Made by a program: the position numbers and the translations under genes
Notes under the pieces: model-generated
Database searches by the model: none
What the model was told of the DNA's origin: nothing
The model's input: the letters and a program-made list of their open reading frames with translations, nothing else
In this document: positions 1 to 7,722 of the stretch, in pieces
Layout of the letters: the number at the start of each line of letters is the position of its first letter
Numbering within the stretch: position 1 is the first letter of the stretch
Assembly: GCA_934655935.1 (NCBI GenBank)
Contig: CAKUHJ010000024.1
Coordinates: forward strand, 1 to 18,908
DNA length: 18,908 nt
Direction of reading: 5' to 3'
Source of the DNA: an uncultured Oscillospiraceae bacterium
GTDB taxonomy: Bacteria > Bacillota > Clostridia > Oscillospirales > Oscillospiraceae

Positions 1-421
1 CGGGAATATCAAGATCGGAGCAATCGGGTACGTAGGTATAATTCTTATCCTTGGAGGAGGCGGCAACGATGACCTCGCCGACCTTCTTCGCCTCGGCAAT
101 GGCCTTCTTGGACCATGCGCCGGTCTCAATGTAGACGGCCTTGCCGTTCTTCATGAGGTTCATGGGAATCATGGAGAACTGGAGCGTCGCGCCGCCCTGG
201 ATGAACAGAACCTTATAGTTGTCGGGAATGCCCATCAGGTCCCGCAGGTCCTGCTCGGCTTCGTCGATGATCTGTTGGAAAACCGGGGAGCGGTGGCTCA
301 TCTCCATCACGCACATGCCGCTGCCACGATAGTTGAGCATTTCGTCACGGATTTCCTCCAGAACAGGTTCGGGCATCATCGCGGGGCCCGCAGAAAAATT
401 ATAAGTACGACCGTATTTCAT
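1..421 (-). CDS. serC: Phosphoserine aminotransferase, 5' part (3' end outside window)
   Basis: SerC is a PLP-dependent fold-type I aminotransferase. It converts 3-phosphohydroxypyruvate plus glutamate to O-phosphoserine and 2-oxoglutarate in cytosolic serine synthesis, and can also act in vitamin B6 synthesis. The first 140 residues are visible. They open with MKYGRTYNFSAGPAMMP, the family's typical N-terminus, followed by MSHRS (41-45) and QGGATLQF (75-82), which lies in the PLP-phosphate/substrate binding segment. The ATG at 419-421 is preceded by AGGAGG at good spacing and by a promoter at 478-506. The protein is cut by the window edge, so the active-site lysine cannot be seen. No serA is visible; it would have to lie beyond position 1. 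The identification is firm because the N-terminal motif is diagnostic. Confidence 0.95.
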   Translation of the reverse strand, partial: MKYGRTYNFSAGPAMMPEPVLEEIRDEMLNYRGSGMCVMEMSHRSPVFQQIIDEAEQDLRDLMGIPDNYKVLFIQGGATLQFSMIPMNLMKNGKAVYIETGAWSKKAIAEAKKVGEVIVAASSKDKNYTYVPDCSDLDIP

Positions 422-477
422 ATGTTTGCCTCCTGAAATATTTCGTTTGCCTCTGTCTCTGCTCAGTGAACATCCTC

Positions 478-506
478 AGTATATACCTTCAGTCCGGAAG
501 AATCAA
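478..506 (-). promoter_or_regulatory. Sigma-A promoter of serC
   Basis: Read on the minus strand, TTGATT (501-506) and TATACT (478-483) are separated by exactly 17 bp. This is a near-consensus housekeeping promoter. Transcription would start about 50 nt before the serC ATG, leaving no room for a T-box or other large riboswitch. A/T-rich tracts at 515-548 lie directly upstream of the -35 and could act as an UP element. Confidence 0.7.
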
Positions 507-652
507 CCGTTTTTCATAAAATTTTTTATGCGAACTCATAAATTTTTAGAAGTTTGACACAAAGATGTCATGCAGGCCGGATTTTCTTTGGATGCACAAA
601 TAATTTGACATTTTTCCTGCAAATTTATGGCTGCGCCGGGCTCTGCCGGCAG

Positions 653-698
653 CAAAAAGCCGCCTCCGCATGATTTCTGAACATCATGCGGAGGCAGC
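653..698 (-). terminator. Intrinsic terminator of the nup-pdp-udk operon
   Basis: A 16-bp stem pairs 683-698 with 659-674, with one G-U wobble on the minus-strand RNA and an 8-nt loop. On the minus strand it is followed by TTTTTGCT. It starts 22 bp beyond the udk stop codon. The plus-strand reading ends in CCTTTT, a weaker second direction. The rest of the 422-719 gap, apart from the serC promoter, holds only AT-rich sequence and a small imperfect hairpin near 630-653. Confidence 0.85.
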
Positions 699-719
699 CT
701 TTTCTGGACGCCCTGCCTC

Positions 720-1346
720 TCAGACGCACAGGCCGTCAATATGCCGCTGGATGCGGTTGATGATCATTTCAAGGGCGATCAGGTTCTTGCCGCCCTCGGG
801 GACAATGATGTGGGCGTTTTTCTTGCTGGGCTCCACAAACAGCTCATGCATGGGCTTGACCGTGGTCATGTACTGGTCGATGACGGAATCGATGGTTCTG
901 CCGCGCTTCTTGACGTCCCTGCGAATTCTCCGGCACAGGCGCACATCCGCGTCCGCATCGACAAAAATACGGATGTCCATCTCGTCGCAGAGCTTCCGGC
1001 TGGCGAAAATCAGAATGCCCTCCACCACAATCACCTTCCGCGGCTCCACGCGGAGAACAGCCTCCGCACGGTTGTGGACGGTGTAGTCATAGGTCGGGCA
1101 GTCCACAGCCTCGCCGCGCTTGAGCGCCTGCAGATGCGCGATCATCATATCCGTATCAAAGGCCTCCGGATGATCGTAGTTCAGGTGCGTGCGCTCCTCG
1201 TAGCTCAGCTCGTCGTGCCGCTTATAATAATTGTCGTGGCTCAGGACGCTGAGATTGTCGCCGAAGCGGTTCAGAAGTGCCTTGACAAGCGTCGTTTTTC
1301 CGCTGCCCGTTCCGCCGGCAACGCCGATTACAATCACGTCAGACAT
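720..1346 (-). CDS. udk: Uridine kinase (uridine/cytidine kinase)
   Basis: Udk phosphorylates uridine and cytidine to UMP and CMP, using ATP or GTP, in pyrimidine salvage in the cytosol. The 208-residue product has the usual length. It begins MSDVIVIGVAGGTGSGKTT, with the P-loop GGTGSGKTT at 11-19. It then shows HDNYYK, the substrate-binding YDHPEAFDTD segment and the RRIRRDVKKRGR lid region typical of the family. I chose the ATG at 1344-1346 because it has a GGAGGG ribosome binding site and gives the standard N-terminus. An upstream in-frame start at 1373 would overlap the end of pdp. It is the last gene of the operon, 16 bp after pdp, and is followed by the terminator at 653-698. The context supports use of nucleosides delivered by the upstream transporter. 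Confidence 0.95.
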   Translation of the reverse strand: MSDVIVIGVAGGTGSGKTTLVKALLNRFGDNLSVLSHDNYYKRHDELSYEERTHLNYDHPEAFDTDMMIAHLQALKRGEAVDCPTYDYTVHNRAEAVLRVEPRKVIVVEGILIFASRKLCDEMDIRIFVDADADVRLCRRIRRDVKKRGRTIDSVIDQYMTTVKPMHELFVEPSKKNAHIIVPEGGKNLIALEMIINRIQRHIDGLCV

Positions 1347-1362
1347 CGTTCCGCCCTCCCCC

Positions 1363-2664
1363 TTATTCCACAATTCCGAGAATCAGCTTCTGCTTCTGCG
1401 GCGCCTGCTGCGTCCAGCTGAGCGCGGAAAGAAATTCCGCCTGTGCAGGTGCAAGCGCGCGCTCCCGGTTGGTGTGCAGAATCGCCAGGGGCTGACCGGC
1501 CTCCACATAGTCGCCGGTCTTCTTTTTGAGGACGATACCGGCGGAAAGGTCGATCACATCCTCCTTTGTCCGGCGGCCCGCGCCAAGGAGCGCGGAAGCC
1601 TCGCCGATTTTTTGCGTGTCCATATGACCGATAAAGCCGGATACGGGCGAAAGGAGCTCATACCGGACTGCTGCCTGCGGCAGGCGCGACACATCGTCCA
1701 GCACGGACACATCGCCGCCCTGGGCGCCGACCCAGCGCTTCATCTGCCGGAAGGCCTCGCCGGAGGCGATAACCTCGCGCACGCGCGTCTGCGCCGTTTC
1801 CCGGTCCCAGCCGTTGCACAGCCGGAGCATGTTCACCGCCAGCTCCATGCACACGCCCCGCAGATCCTCGCAGCCGCGCCCGTGCAGAATTTCAACCGCC
1901 TCCTGCACCTCCAGCGCGTTTCCGACGCAGTAGCCGAGCGGAATGTCCATATTGCTCAGAACCGCAATGACATTTCTGCCGCAGTGCTTTCCGATGCGGA
2001 CCATGCCCTCGGCCAGCCGCCGGCCGTCCTCCTCGGTCTTCATAAACGCGCCGGAGCCGACCTTGACGTCCAGAACAATGGAGTGCGAGCCCGCGGCGAG
2101 CTTTTTGGACATGATGGAGGAGATGATGAGCGGCAGGGAATCGACCGTTGCCGTGACGTCCCGGAGGGCGTAGAGCTTTTTGTCCGCCGGCGTCAGATTG
2201 CCGGACTGACCGATGACGGCCACGCCGATCTGCTCCACCTGATGCAGAAATTCCTCCGCGCTGAGCGTGGTCCGGTAGCCGGGGATGGACTCCAGCTTGT
2301 CCACCGTGCCGCCCGTGTGCCCCAGGCCCCGGCCGGACATCTTTGCCATCTTGCCGCCAAGGCACGAGACAATCGGGGCGATGATCAGCGTCGTCTTGTC
2401 GCCGACGCCGCCGGTGGAATGCTTGTCCACGCTTTTTGTTCCGAAGCGGCTCAGATCCACCCGATCGCCCGAGCGCATCATCGCATCCGTCAGCGCAGCG
2501 GTTTCATGGTCCGTCATGCCGCGGAAGAACACCGCCATTGCGAACGCGGACATCTGATAATCCGGAACGCTGCCGTCGGTAAAGCCGGAAATCAGCCAGC
2601 GGATCTCCTCATCGGAAAGCGCCCCGCCGTTCCGCTTTTTTTCAATCAGATCAACCATTCTCAT
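1363..2664 (-). CDS. pdp: Pyrimidine-nucleoside phosphorylase
   Basis: This enzyme cleaves uridine, deoxyuridine or thymidine with phosphate to the free base and (deoxy)ribose-1-phosphate. The 433-residue length matches the thymidine/pyrimidine phosphorylase family. Visible motifs include KSVDKHSTGGVGDKTT (phosphate-binding loop) and the family signature SGRGLGHTGGTVDKLE. The DVKVGSGAFMKT segment and a C-terminal lobe with the GDYVEAGQPLAILHTN barrel-sandwich fold follow. The start at 2664 has AGAGGTG 8 nt upstream; that site overlaps the nupQ stop region, which suggests translational coupling. Separating Pdp (broad specificity, Bacillus type) from DeoA (thymidine) by eye is not reliable. The neighbouring udk and a uridine-capable transporter family favour Pdp. 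Confidence 0.93.
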   Translation of the reverse strand: MRMVDLIEKKRNGGALSDEEIRWLISGFTDGSVPDYQMSAFAMAVFFRGMTDHETAALTDAMMRSGDRVDLSRFGTKSVDKHSTGGVGDKTTLIIAPIVSCLGGKMAKMSGRGLGHTGGTVDKLESIPGYRTTLSAEEFLHQVEQIGVAVIGQSGNLTPADKKLYALRDVTATVDSLPLIISSIMSKKLAAGSHSIVLDVKVGSGAFMKTEEDGRRLAEGMVRIGKHCGRNVIAVLSNMDIPLGYCVGNALEVQEAVEILHGRGCEDLRGVCMELAVNMLRLCNGWDRETAQTRVREVIASGEAFRQMKRWVGAQGGDVSVLDDVSRLPQAAVRYELLSPVSGFIGHMDTQKIGEASALLGAGRRTKEDVIDLSAGIVLKKKTGDYVEAGQPLAILHTNRERALAPAQAEFLSALSWTQQAPQKQKLILGIVE

Positions 2665-2678
2665 TGTGCAGGCACCTC

Positions 2679-3620
2679 TTAACGCTGGCCCTTGTCATAG
2701 GGAATGCCCTCTGCCTTCGGCGCGCGCGAATGCTTGGAGGTAAAGGCGAGCACCACCAGAGAGATGATATAGGGCATCATATTGTAGACAGAGCCCGGAA
2801 TATTGAGCGAAACCAGGAAATCAAAGCCAAAGTAGACGTTGGACAGCGCCCGGAACAGGCCGAACAGCAGCGCCGCCAACGCGATGCGGATGGGCTTCCA
2901 CTGGCCGAAGATCATAACCGCCAGCGCCAGGAAGCCGAAGCCCGCGACGCCGTTTTCAAACTTCCATTCGGACACGCCCGCAAGAATGTAGCAGATTCCG
3001 CCAAGACCGCCGAGCAGGCCCGAAATCAGCACGCCCGCCCAGCGCATTTTTTTGACGTTGATGCCCACGGAGTCCGCCGCCTGCGGATGCTCGCCGCAGG
3101 CCATCAGGCGAAGGCCGAAGCGCGTTTTATAAAGCGTCACATGGGCGGCTGCCACCGCCAGAAGCGCGATGAGCATGAACCAGTTGAACTCAAAGCCGCC
3201 CATATTTACCAGAAACGCAGGCTTTGCCGCAGCATACTGGATGGTGGAGGACACGTCGTCCGGATTGGCCGCTGTGTTCATGGCCTTGACAATCACCGTC
3301 GCCCCGGCCGTTCCCAGAAGGTTCATTGCCGTGCCGACAAGAGTCTGGTCAGCCTTGAAATTGATGCTCGCAATGCCGAGAAGCGTGGAGTAGAGCATGC
3401 CGAAGAGCATCGCGCAGAGCAGCACCACCAGCACCAGCACAAAGCCCGGCAGCGTGCCTGCCAGCATCCGCATGGCCAGCGCGCCGCCCAGCGCACCGAT
3501 GACCATAATGCCCTCAAGGCCGAGGTTGATGACACCGGAATGCTCCGAGAAGCAGCCGCCCAGCGCCACCAGAATCAGAACTGAGGAAAAAATCAGGGTA
3601 TACTGAATCAGAAGCGTCAT
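2679..3620 (-). CDS. nupQ: Nucleoside ABC transporter permease (NupQ/YufQ-like)
   Basis: This is an inner-membrane permease of the BMP-linked nucleoside importer family, relatives of Bacillus subtilis NupQ and of the BPD_transp_2/RbsC superfamily. The 313-residue product starts MTLLIQYTLIFSSVLILVALGG and carries the family segment SEHSGVINLGLEGIMVIGAL. Several hydrophobic helices follow, including around 50-75, 145-165 and 255-300. Its start codon overlaps the end of nupP by 4 bp (ATGA, 3617-3620), indicating translational coupling. It ends 14 bp before pdp. With NupP and NupO it should form a heteromeric importer. Exact substrate (guanosine, uridine or broad nucleosides) cannot be read from the sequence. 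Confidence 0.88.
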   Translation of the reverse strand: MTLLIQYTLIFSSVLILVALGGCFSEHSGVINLGLEGIMVIGALGGALAMRMLAGTLPGFVLVLVVLLCAMLFGMLYSTLLGIASINFKADQTLVGTAMNLLGTAGATVIVKAMNTAANPDDVSSTIQYAAAKPAFLVNMGGFEFNWFMLIALLAVAAAHVTLYKTRFGLRLMACGEHPQAADSVGINVKKMRWAGVLISGLLGGLGGICYILAGVSEWKFENGVAGFGFLALAVMIFGQWKPIRIALAALLFGLFRALSNVYFGFDFLVSLNIPGSVYNMMPYIISLVVLAFTSKHSRAPKAEGIPYDKGQR

Positions 3621-4753
3621 GCCTGCGGACCTCCTTCCTGCGTTTTCGCGGCAAGCGCGGCACGTTTTTTCTCATCCCGGCGGTTCAGCCACCGGTTCAT
3701 CAGCGTCTTCAGGAACAGGACGAAGGCGCACAGGTAAATGATCAGCGAGGAGATCAGATCCGAAATCTGCGAGCAGTACATCGTCTTATCCACATACGCG
3801 CCGCCTGCGGTGATATGCTGGATAAAGAAGGAGGCAAAGACCGTCCCGATGGGGTTCAGGCCGCCCAGGAAGCACGCCGCGATGCCGTTGAAGCCCATGG
3901 AAGGGACGGAGGTTGCCGTGCACTGCCACTGCTCATAGCCGGTCTGATACAGCAGAGACGCGCCAAGCCCCGCCAGCGCGCCGGAGATGACGAGCGTCAG
4001 GATGGTATTCCGTTTTTCGGCCATGCCGCAGTATTTGGCGGCAAACTTGTTGTAGCCGGTGGCCTTGAGCTCGTAGCCGAAGCGGGTCTTCTCCAGCACC
4101 ACCCAGATCAGCACCGCCAGCAGCACCGAAAGCGGAATGGCGATGGTGATGTATTTATGGCCGCCGAACAGCTCGCCCAGGCCGAGCTGCGGCAGAATCG
4201 CCTGCGCGCCGAAGCTCTTCATCTGCAGGGTGTAGGGGCTGGTCTCCTCCTTGACGTTCGTGAGGATCATGTTGGCCAGGTAAAGCCCGATCCAGTTGAG
4301 CATGATGCCGGAGATGACCTCGTTGACATTGCAGTAGGACTTGAGCAGGCCGACGATCGCGCCGAACAGCGCCCCGGCGAAGACCGCCAGCAGCAGACAA
4401 CTCAGCCAGCCCCACTTGAGCGCCAGCGCCGCATAGATGCACGCACAGGAGCCCGCGACATACTGGCCGGCCGCGCCGATGTTGAAAAGGCCGACCTTGT
4501 AGGCAAACAGCACCGAAAGCGCGCACATCAGCAGCGGCGCGGTCTTTACAAGCGTGTTTGCAAAATACTTGAGCTTGGACGAGGCCTTGTTGTAGGTCAG
4601 GAAGTTTTTCATGACCGCGCCGATGGCGCCCCCCGCGCCCGCGGGATTGATCAGCAGAAGCACGATGTAGCCGATCAGCAAGCCCAGGATGATGCATACC
4701 AGCGAGGCAAGCAGCGACTGCAGCGCATTTGAACGCAACGGATTCTTTTTCAT
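3617..4753 (-). CDS. nupP: Nucleoside ABC transporter permease (NupP/YufP-like)
   Basis: This is the larger permease of the nucleoside importer. The 378 residues begin with a basic segment (MKKNPLRSNALQ) and a long hydrophobic helix. The family-typical stretch AYKVGLFNIGAAGQYVAG follows, then the NEVISGIMLNWIGLYL block and further helices, ending in a charged cytoplasmic tail with MNRWLNRRDEKKR. The FNIGAEGQ-like motif is characteristic of this permease group and distinguishes it from the shorter NupQ partner, which has INLGLEG. It overlaps nupO upstream and nupQ downstream by 4 bp each, so the three subunits are probably made in fixed stoichiometry. Confidence 0.88.
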   Translation of the reverse strand: MKKNPLRSNALQSLLASLVCIILGLLIGYIVLLLINPAGAGGAIGAVMKNFLTYNKASSKLKYFANTLVKTAPLLMCALSVLFAYKVGLFNIGAAGQYVAGSCACIYAALALKWGWLSCLLLAVFAGALFGAIVGLLKSYCNVNEVISGIMLNWIGLYLANMILTNVKEETSPYTLQMKSFGAQAILPQLGLGELFGGHKYITIAIPLSVLLAVLIWVVLEKTRFGYELKATGYNKFAAKYCGMAEKRNTILTLVISGALAGLGASLLYQTGYEQWQCTATSVPSMGFNGIAACFLGGLNPIGTVFASFFIQHITAGGAYVDKTMYCSQISDLISSLIIYLCAFVLFLKTLMNRWLNRRDEKKRAALAAKTQEGGPQA

Positions 4754-6297
4754 CTGCGCACCTCATCTCTCTTCGCGCCCGCCATATAAAGGCCAAGCTC
4801 CTCCTGCGAGGTAGAGCGCGGGTCAAGCTCGCCCACAATCTCTCCCTCATACATGACCAGAATGCGGTCGGGGATGTCCATAACCTCGTCAAGCTCCAGC
4901 GAAACCAGCAGCACGGCCTTTCCGGCGTCGCGCTGGGCGACCAGCTGCTTGTGGATATACTCAATCGCGCCGACGTCCAGACCGCGCGTCGGCTGCACGG
5001 CGACCAGCAGCTCCGGCTCCTTGTCGATTTCGCGCGCAACAATGGCCTTCTGCTGGTTTCCGCCGGACATGCTGCGCGCAATGGTCGCCGGCCCCTGGCC
5101 GGAGCGGACGTCGTACTGCGCAATCAGGCGCTCTGCATACGAGCGGATGTTGCCCCGGCGGAGGAAGCCCGCCCTGTTCGTGAACTCCGGCTCAAAATAG
5201 CGCTCGAGCACCATATTGTCCTCCAGCGTATAATCGAGAACCAGGCCGTATTTGTGCCGGTCCTCCGGAATGTGGCTCATGCCCATCACATTGCGCTCGC
5301 GGATGGAGGTTTCGGTAATGTCCTTGCCGAGAAGCTGGATTTTTCCGCCTACCAAGGGCTCGATGCCCGTCAGACCGTAGACGAATTCGGACTGGCCGTT
5401 TCCGTCAATACCGGCCAGGCACACGATTTCGCCGCGGCGCACCTGCAGGCTGACGTTTCTGACGGCATTATTCTTATGTACCTTGGACGCGACGGTCATA
5501 TTCTGCACGTCCAGCACAACCTCGCCGGGCTCGATATCCTTCTTTTCCACATGGAAGCTGACCTCGCGGCCGACCATCATCGCCGAAAGCTGCTGCATGG
5601 TTACCTCGCGGGTATTGACCGTGCCGATGCACCGGCCCTTGCGGAGCACTGTGCAGCGGTCGGCCACAGCCATGATCTCCGCCAGCTTATGCGAGATGAA
5701 GAGGATGGACTTTCCCTCGGCGGCAAGATTCTTCATAATGAGCATCAGCTCGTCGATTTCCTGCGGCGTGAGGACTGCCGTCGGTTCGTCGAAAATCAGG
5801 ATCTCATTGTCGCGGTAAAGCATCTTGAGGATTTCCGTACGCTGCTGCATGCCGACGGAAATGTCCTCGATCATCGCGTCCGGGTCGACGTGAAGGCCGT
5901 ATTTTTCCGACAGGGCGATCACCTTTTCCCGCGCCTGCTTCTTCTGCAGGAAGCCCGCCGTATTCGGCTCCACGCCGAGGATGATATTGTCGAGCACCGA
6001 GAAGCATTCCACCAGCTTGAAATGCTGGTGCACCATGCCGATGTTCAGCGCGTTTGCATCGTTGGGGTCGTTGATGCGGACGGCCGCGCCGTTTTTCTTG
6101 ATGACGCCCTGTTCCGGCTGGTACAGGCCGAACAGGACGCTCATGAGCGTCGACTTTCCTGCGCCGTTTTCTCCGAGCAGCGCATGAATTTCGCCCTTTC
6201 TAAGCTGCAGGGTGATATTGTCATTGGCCTTGATGCCGGGAAATTCCTTCGTAATATTCAGCATCTCAATGACATATTCCGATTCTGCCAAACCCAT
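4750..6297 (-). CDS. nupO: Nucleoside ABC transporter ATP-binding protein, twin NBD (NupO/YufO-like)
   Basis: This is a cytosolic ATPase with two fused nucleotide-binding domains, as usual for sugar/nucleoside importers of the RbsA/NupO type (about 515 residues). Counting from the GTG at 6300, domain 1 has Walker A GENGAGKST (43-51), signature ISVGMQQR (147-154) and Walker B LIFDEPT (168-174). Domain 2 has the degenerate Walker A GIDGNGQSE (297-305), signature MSGGNQQK (411-418) and AVQPTRGLD (434-442). Weak second-site motifs of this kind are normal for the family. Start choice is uncertain. AGGAG lies only 2 nt from the ATG at 6297, but 7 nt from a TTG at 6291 that would give MAESEYVIEML. 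It is the first gene of the operon. No binding-protein gene sits before it. Confidence 0.9.
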   Translation of the reverse strand: MGLAESEYVIEMLNITKEFPGIKANDNITLQLRKGEIHALLGENGAGKSTLMSVLFGLYQPEQGVIKKNGAAVRINDPNDANALNIGMVHQHFKLVECFSVLDNIILGVEPNTAGFLQKKQAREKVIALSEKYGLHVDPDAMIEDISVGMQQRTEILKMLYRDNEILIFDEPTAVLTPQEIDELMLIMKNLAAEGKSILFISHKLAEIMAVADRCTVLRKGRCIGTVNTREVTMQQLSAMMVGREVSFHVEKKDIEPGEVVLDVQNMTVASKVHKNNAVRNVSLQVRRGEIVCLAGIDGNGQSEFVYGLTGIEPLVGGKIQLLGKDITETSIRERNVMGMSHIPEDRHKYGLVLDYTLEDNMVLERYFEPEFTNRAGFLRRGNIRSYAERLIAQYDVRSGQGPATIARSMSGGNQQKAIVAREIDKEPELLVAVQPTRGLDVGAIEYIHKQLVAQRDAGKAVLLVSLELDEVMDIPDRILVMYEGEIVGELDPRSTSQEELGLYMAGAKRDEVRR

Positions 6298-6359
6298 CAC
6301 TCCTATCTGTCCTTTTTTCGCAGCGGCGAACGAATCGCCATTTCAGGATAATTATCTGT

Positions 6360-6367
6360 ATTATACT
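6360..6367. promoter_or_regulatory. Overlapping divergent -10 elements (nup operon and deacetylase operon)
   Basis: Minus-strand TATAAT occupies 6360-6365 and plus-strand TATACT occupies 6362-6367, so the two -10 hexamers share four base pairs. The first faces nupO and the second faces the deacetylase gene. Neither has a convincing -35; for the minus direction the best at 17 bp is TGGATA. The remaining 6298-6467 gap is AT-rich and holds no gene. The -10 matches are good, but the promoter assignment is inference. Confidence 0.5.
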
Positions 6368-6467
6368 AGAAGCTTCAGAAAATATCCACAGGCAAAACCG
6401 CATTTTTGGCACGAAAGCAAGTTTTTTTCTCTCCGGGCCGGCTGCGGCTGGATATTTTGTAAAAAAG

Positions 6468-7709
6468 ATGATACAATGGCTTCAGCTGACAAAAATTCTG
6501 CACAGATGGAGACTTGCCGCCGTGAAACACCGTTTTGCCCTGCTTCTGGGGCTGCTGCTGACGCTGACGCTTTGCTGCGCGTGCGCGGAAAAGCCCCTCA
6601 CAACGCTTCCTCTGCCGCAGGAGCGCCCGGTTCAGGACGCGCTCGCAGAGGATCATCTGTCCGCCCCGCAGTCGGTTCCGGAGCCGGAGCCGGAGCCCGC
6701 GTATCCGGAGCTTTCGCGCGCGGAGGCGGAAATCCGCCTGTTCGGCCGCCCGTTCACGCCGTTTTTGTACGAGGACACGCCGTATGTGCCTGCCAGCGTC
6801 TTTTTTGAGGCGGCAGGGCTCCCCTTTGAGGAGGAAAACGGCTTTGTGACCGCGCAGGGGCACACCTTCGGTCCCGATACAGCGGTCGGGGCCGACGCCG
6901 GCTGCGTTTTGCAGGCGGACGGGCTTTACCTGCCGATGCGGCAGGCAGCGGAGCTGCTCGGCTTTGTAAACGGGCACAGCCCGGAGGGAACGGAGTACCT
7001 TGCGCACCCCGCGAAAGCGGACGCCCCGGCGCCGAATGTCAACGTGCCGGTTCTCATGTATCACGCAGTGAGCGACGACTGCTGGGGCTTTGAGGAGCTG
7101 TTCGTAAAGCCCGCAGAGATGGAGCTGCAGCTTCAGTATCTGGTGGACAACGGCTACGACGCCATCTTTCTGGAGGACCTCAGCCATGTGGAGGATTACG
7201 AAAAGCCGGTTATTCTGACCTTTGACGACGGCTACGACGACAATTATACGGAGCTTTTCCCGCTGCTGGAAAAATACGGCGTCAAGGCGACCATCTTTGT
7301 CATTGGCAACGCCATGGGCAAGCCGCATAAGATGACGCAGGCCCAGGTTTACGAGCTTGCCTCGTCCGGCCTGGTTTCCATCCAGAGCCACGGTTATACC
7401 CACCGGGAAATGGGCACGCTTTCCAAGGAGGAGCTGGACGACGAGATGCGCCTGAGCCGGGACGCCATCGCCTGCGTGACGGGCTTTACGCCGTATGCGC
7501 TGTGCTACCCCGTCGGAAGCTACAGCGACTGCGCGCTGGAGGCCGCGCGGCAGTATTACAGCTACGGCCTTCTGATGTCCAGCGGACTCTATAACACAAG
7601 TATGGACCCCCTGCTGATCCCGCGCGGATATATTTCCCGTTATTCCGGCATCTGGGATTTTGCATGGTGGCTGGGAACGTCCGGCACATCGGACGCATGG
7701 CGGGAATAA
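6468..7709 (+). CDS. Secreted polysaccharide deacetylase (NodB/CE4) with stalk-like N-terminal domain
   Basis: The 413-residue product is predicted to be exported. A positively charged stretch (VKHRF, 19-23) precedes a hydrophobic segment (24-36), and ACA at 38-40 fits signal peptidase I. A Pro-Glu linker (71-77) and a region at about 90-165 resembling the copper-amine-oxidase N-terminal/stalk domain follow. The CE4 domain is at about 193-385. It shows MYHAV (198-202), TFDDGYDD (251-258, catalytic base and metal Asp), SHGYTH (307-312, metal His pair) and CYPVG (346-350). Such enzymes remove N-acetyl groups from peptidoglycan or other surface glycans; the substrate here is unknown. The ATG at 6468 lacks a clear ribosome binding site. 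A GTG at 6522 with GGAG 10 nt upstream gives a more typical signal peptide and may be the true start. It heads an apparent three-gene operon. Confidence 0.88.
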   Translation: MIQWLQLTKILHRWRLAAVKHRFALLLGLLLTLTLCCACAEKPLTTLPLPQERPVQDALAEDHLSAPQSVPEPEPEPAYPELSRAEAEIRLFGRPFTPFLYEDTPYVPASVFFEAAGLPFEEENGFVTAQGHTFGPDTAVGADAGCVLQADGLYLPMRQAAELLGFVNGHSPEGTEYLAHPAKADAPAPNVNVPVLMYHAVSDDCWGFEELFVKPAEMELQLQYLVDNGYDAIFLEDLSHVEDYEKPVILTFDDGYDDNYTELFPLLEKYGVKATIFVIGNAMGKPHKMTQAQVYELASSGLVSIQSHGYTHREMGTLSKEELDDEMRLSRDAIACVTGFTPYALCYPVGSYSDCALEAARQYYSYGLLMSSGLYNTSMDPLLIPRGYISRYSGIWDFAWWLGTSGTSDAWRE

Positions 7710-7722
7710 GGGAGGCAGATCT

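Noticed and set aside
554..610. Two plus-strand TTGACA sequences (554-559 and 605-610) as promoters
   Set aside because: No -10 hexamer lies 16-18 bp downstream of either, and no plus-strand gene follows.
1231..2682. Long plus-strand open frame antisense to pdp
   Set aside because: It is rich in Arg, His, Ala and Gln with no domain, and mirrors a certain gene. High GC and biased third positions leave the opposite strand open.
4729..6351. Long plus-strand open frame antisense to nupO
   Set aside because: The sense strand encodes a full twin-NBD ATPase with all motifs; the antisense product has none.
6560..6595. Lipobox in the deacetylase signal sequence
   Set aside because: The residues before each cysteine (LCCAC) do not fit a lipobox well; signal peptidase I cleavage at ACA is more likely.
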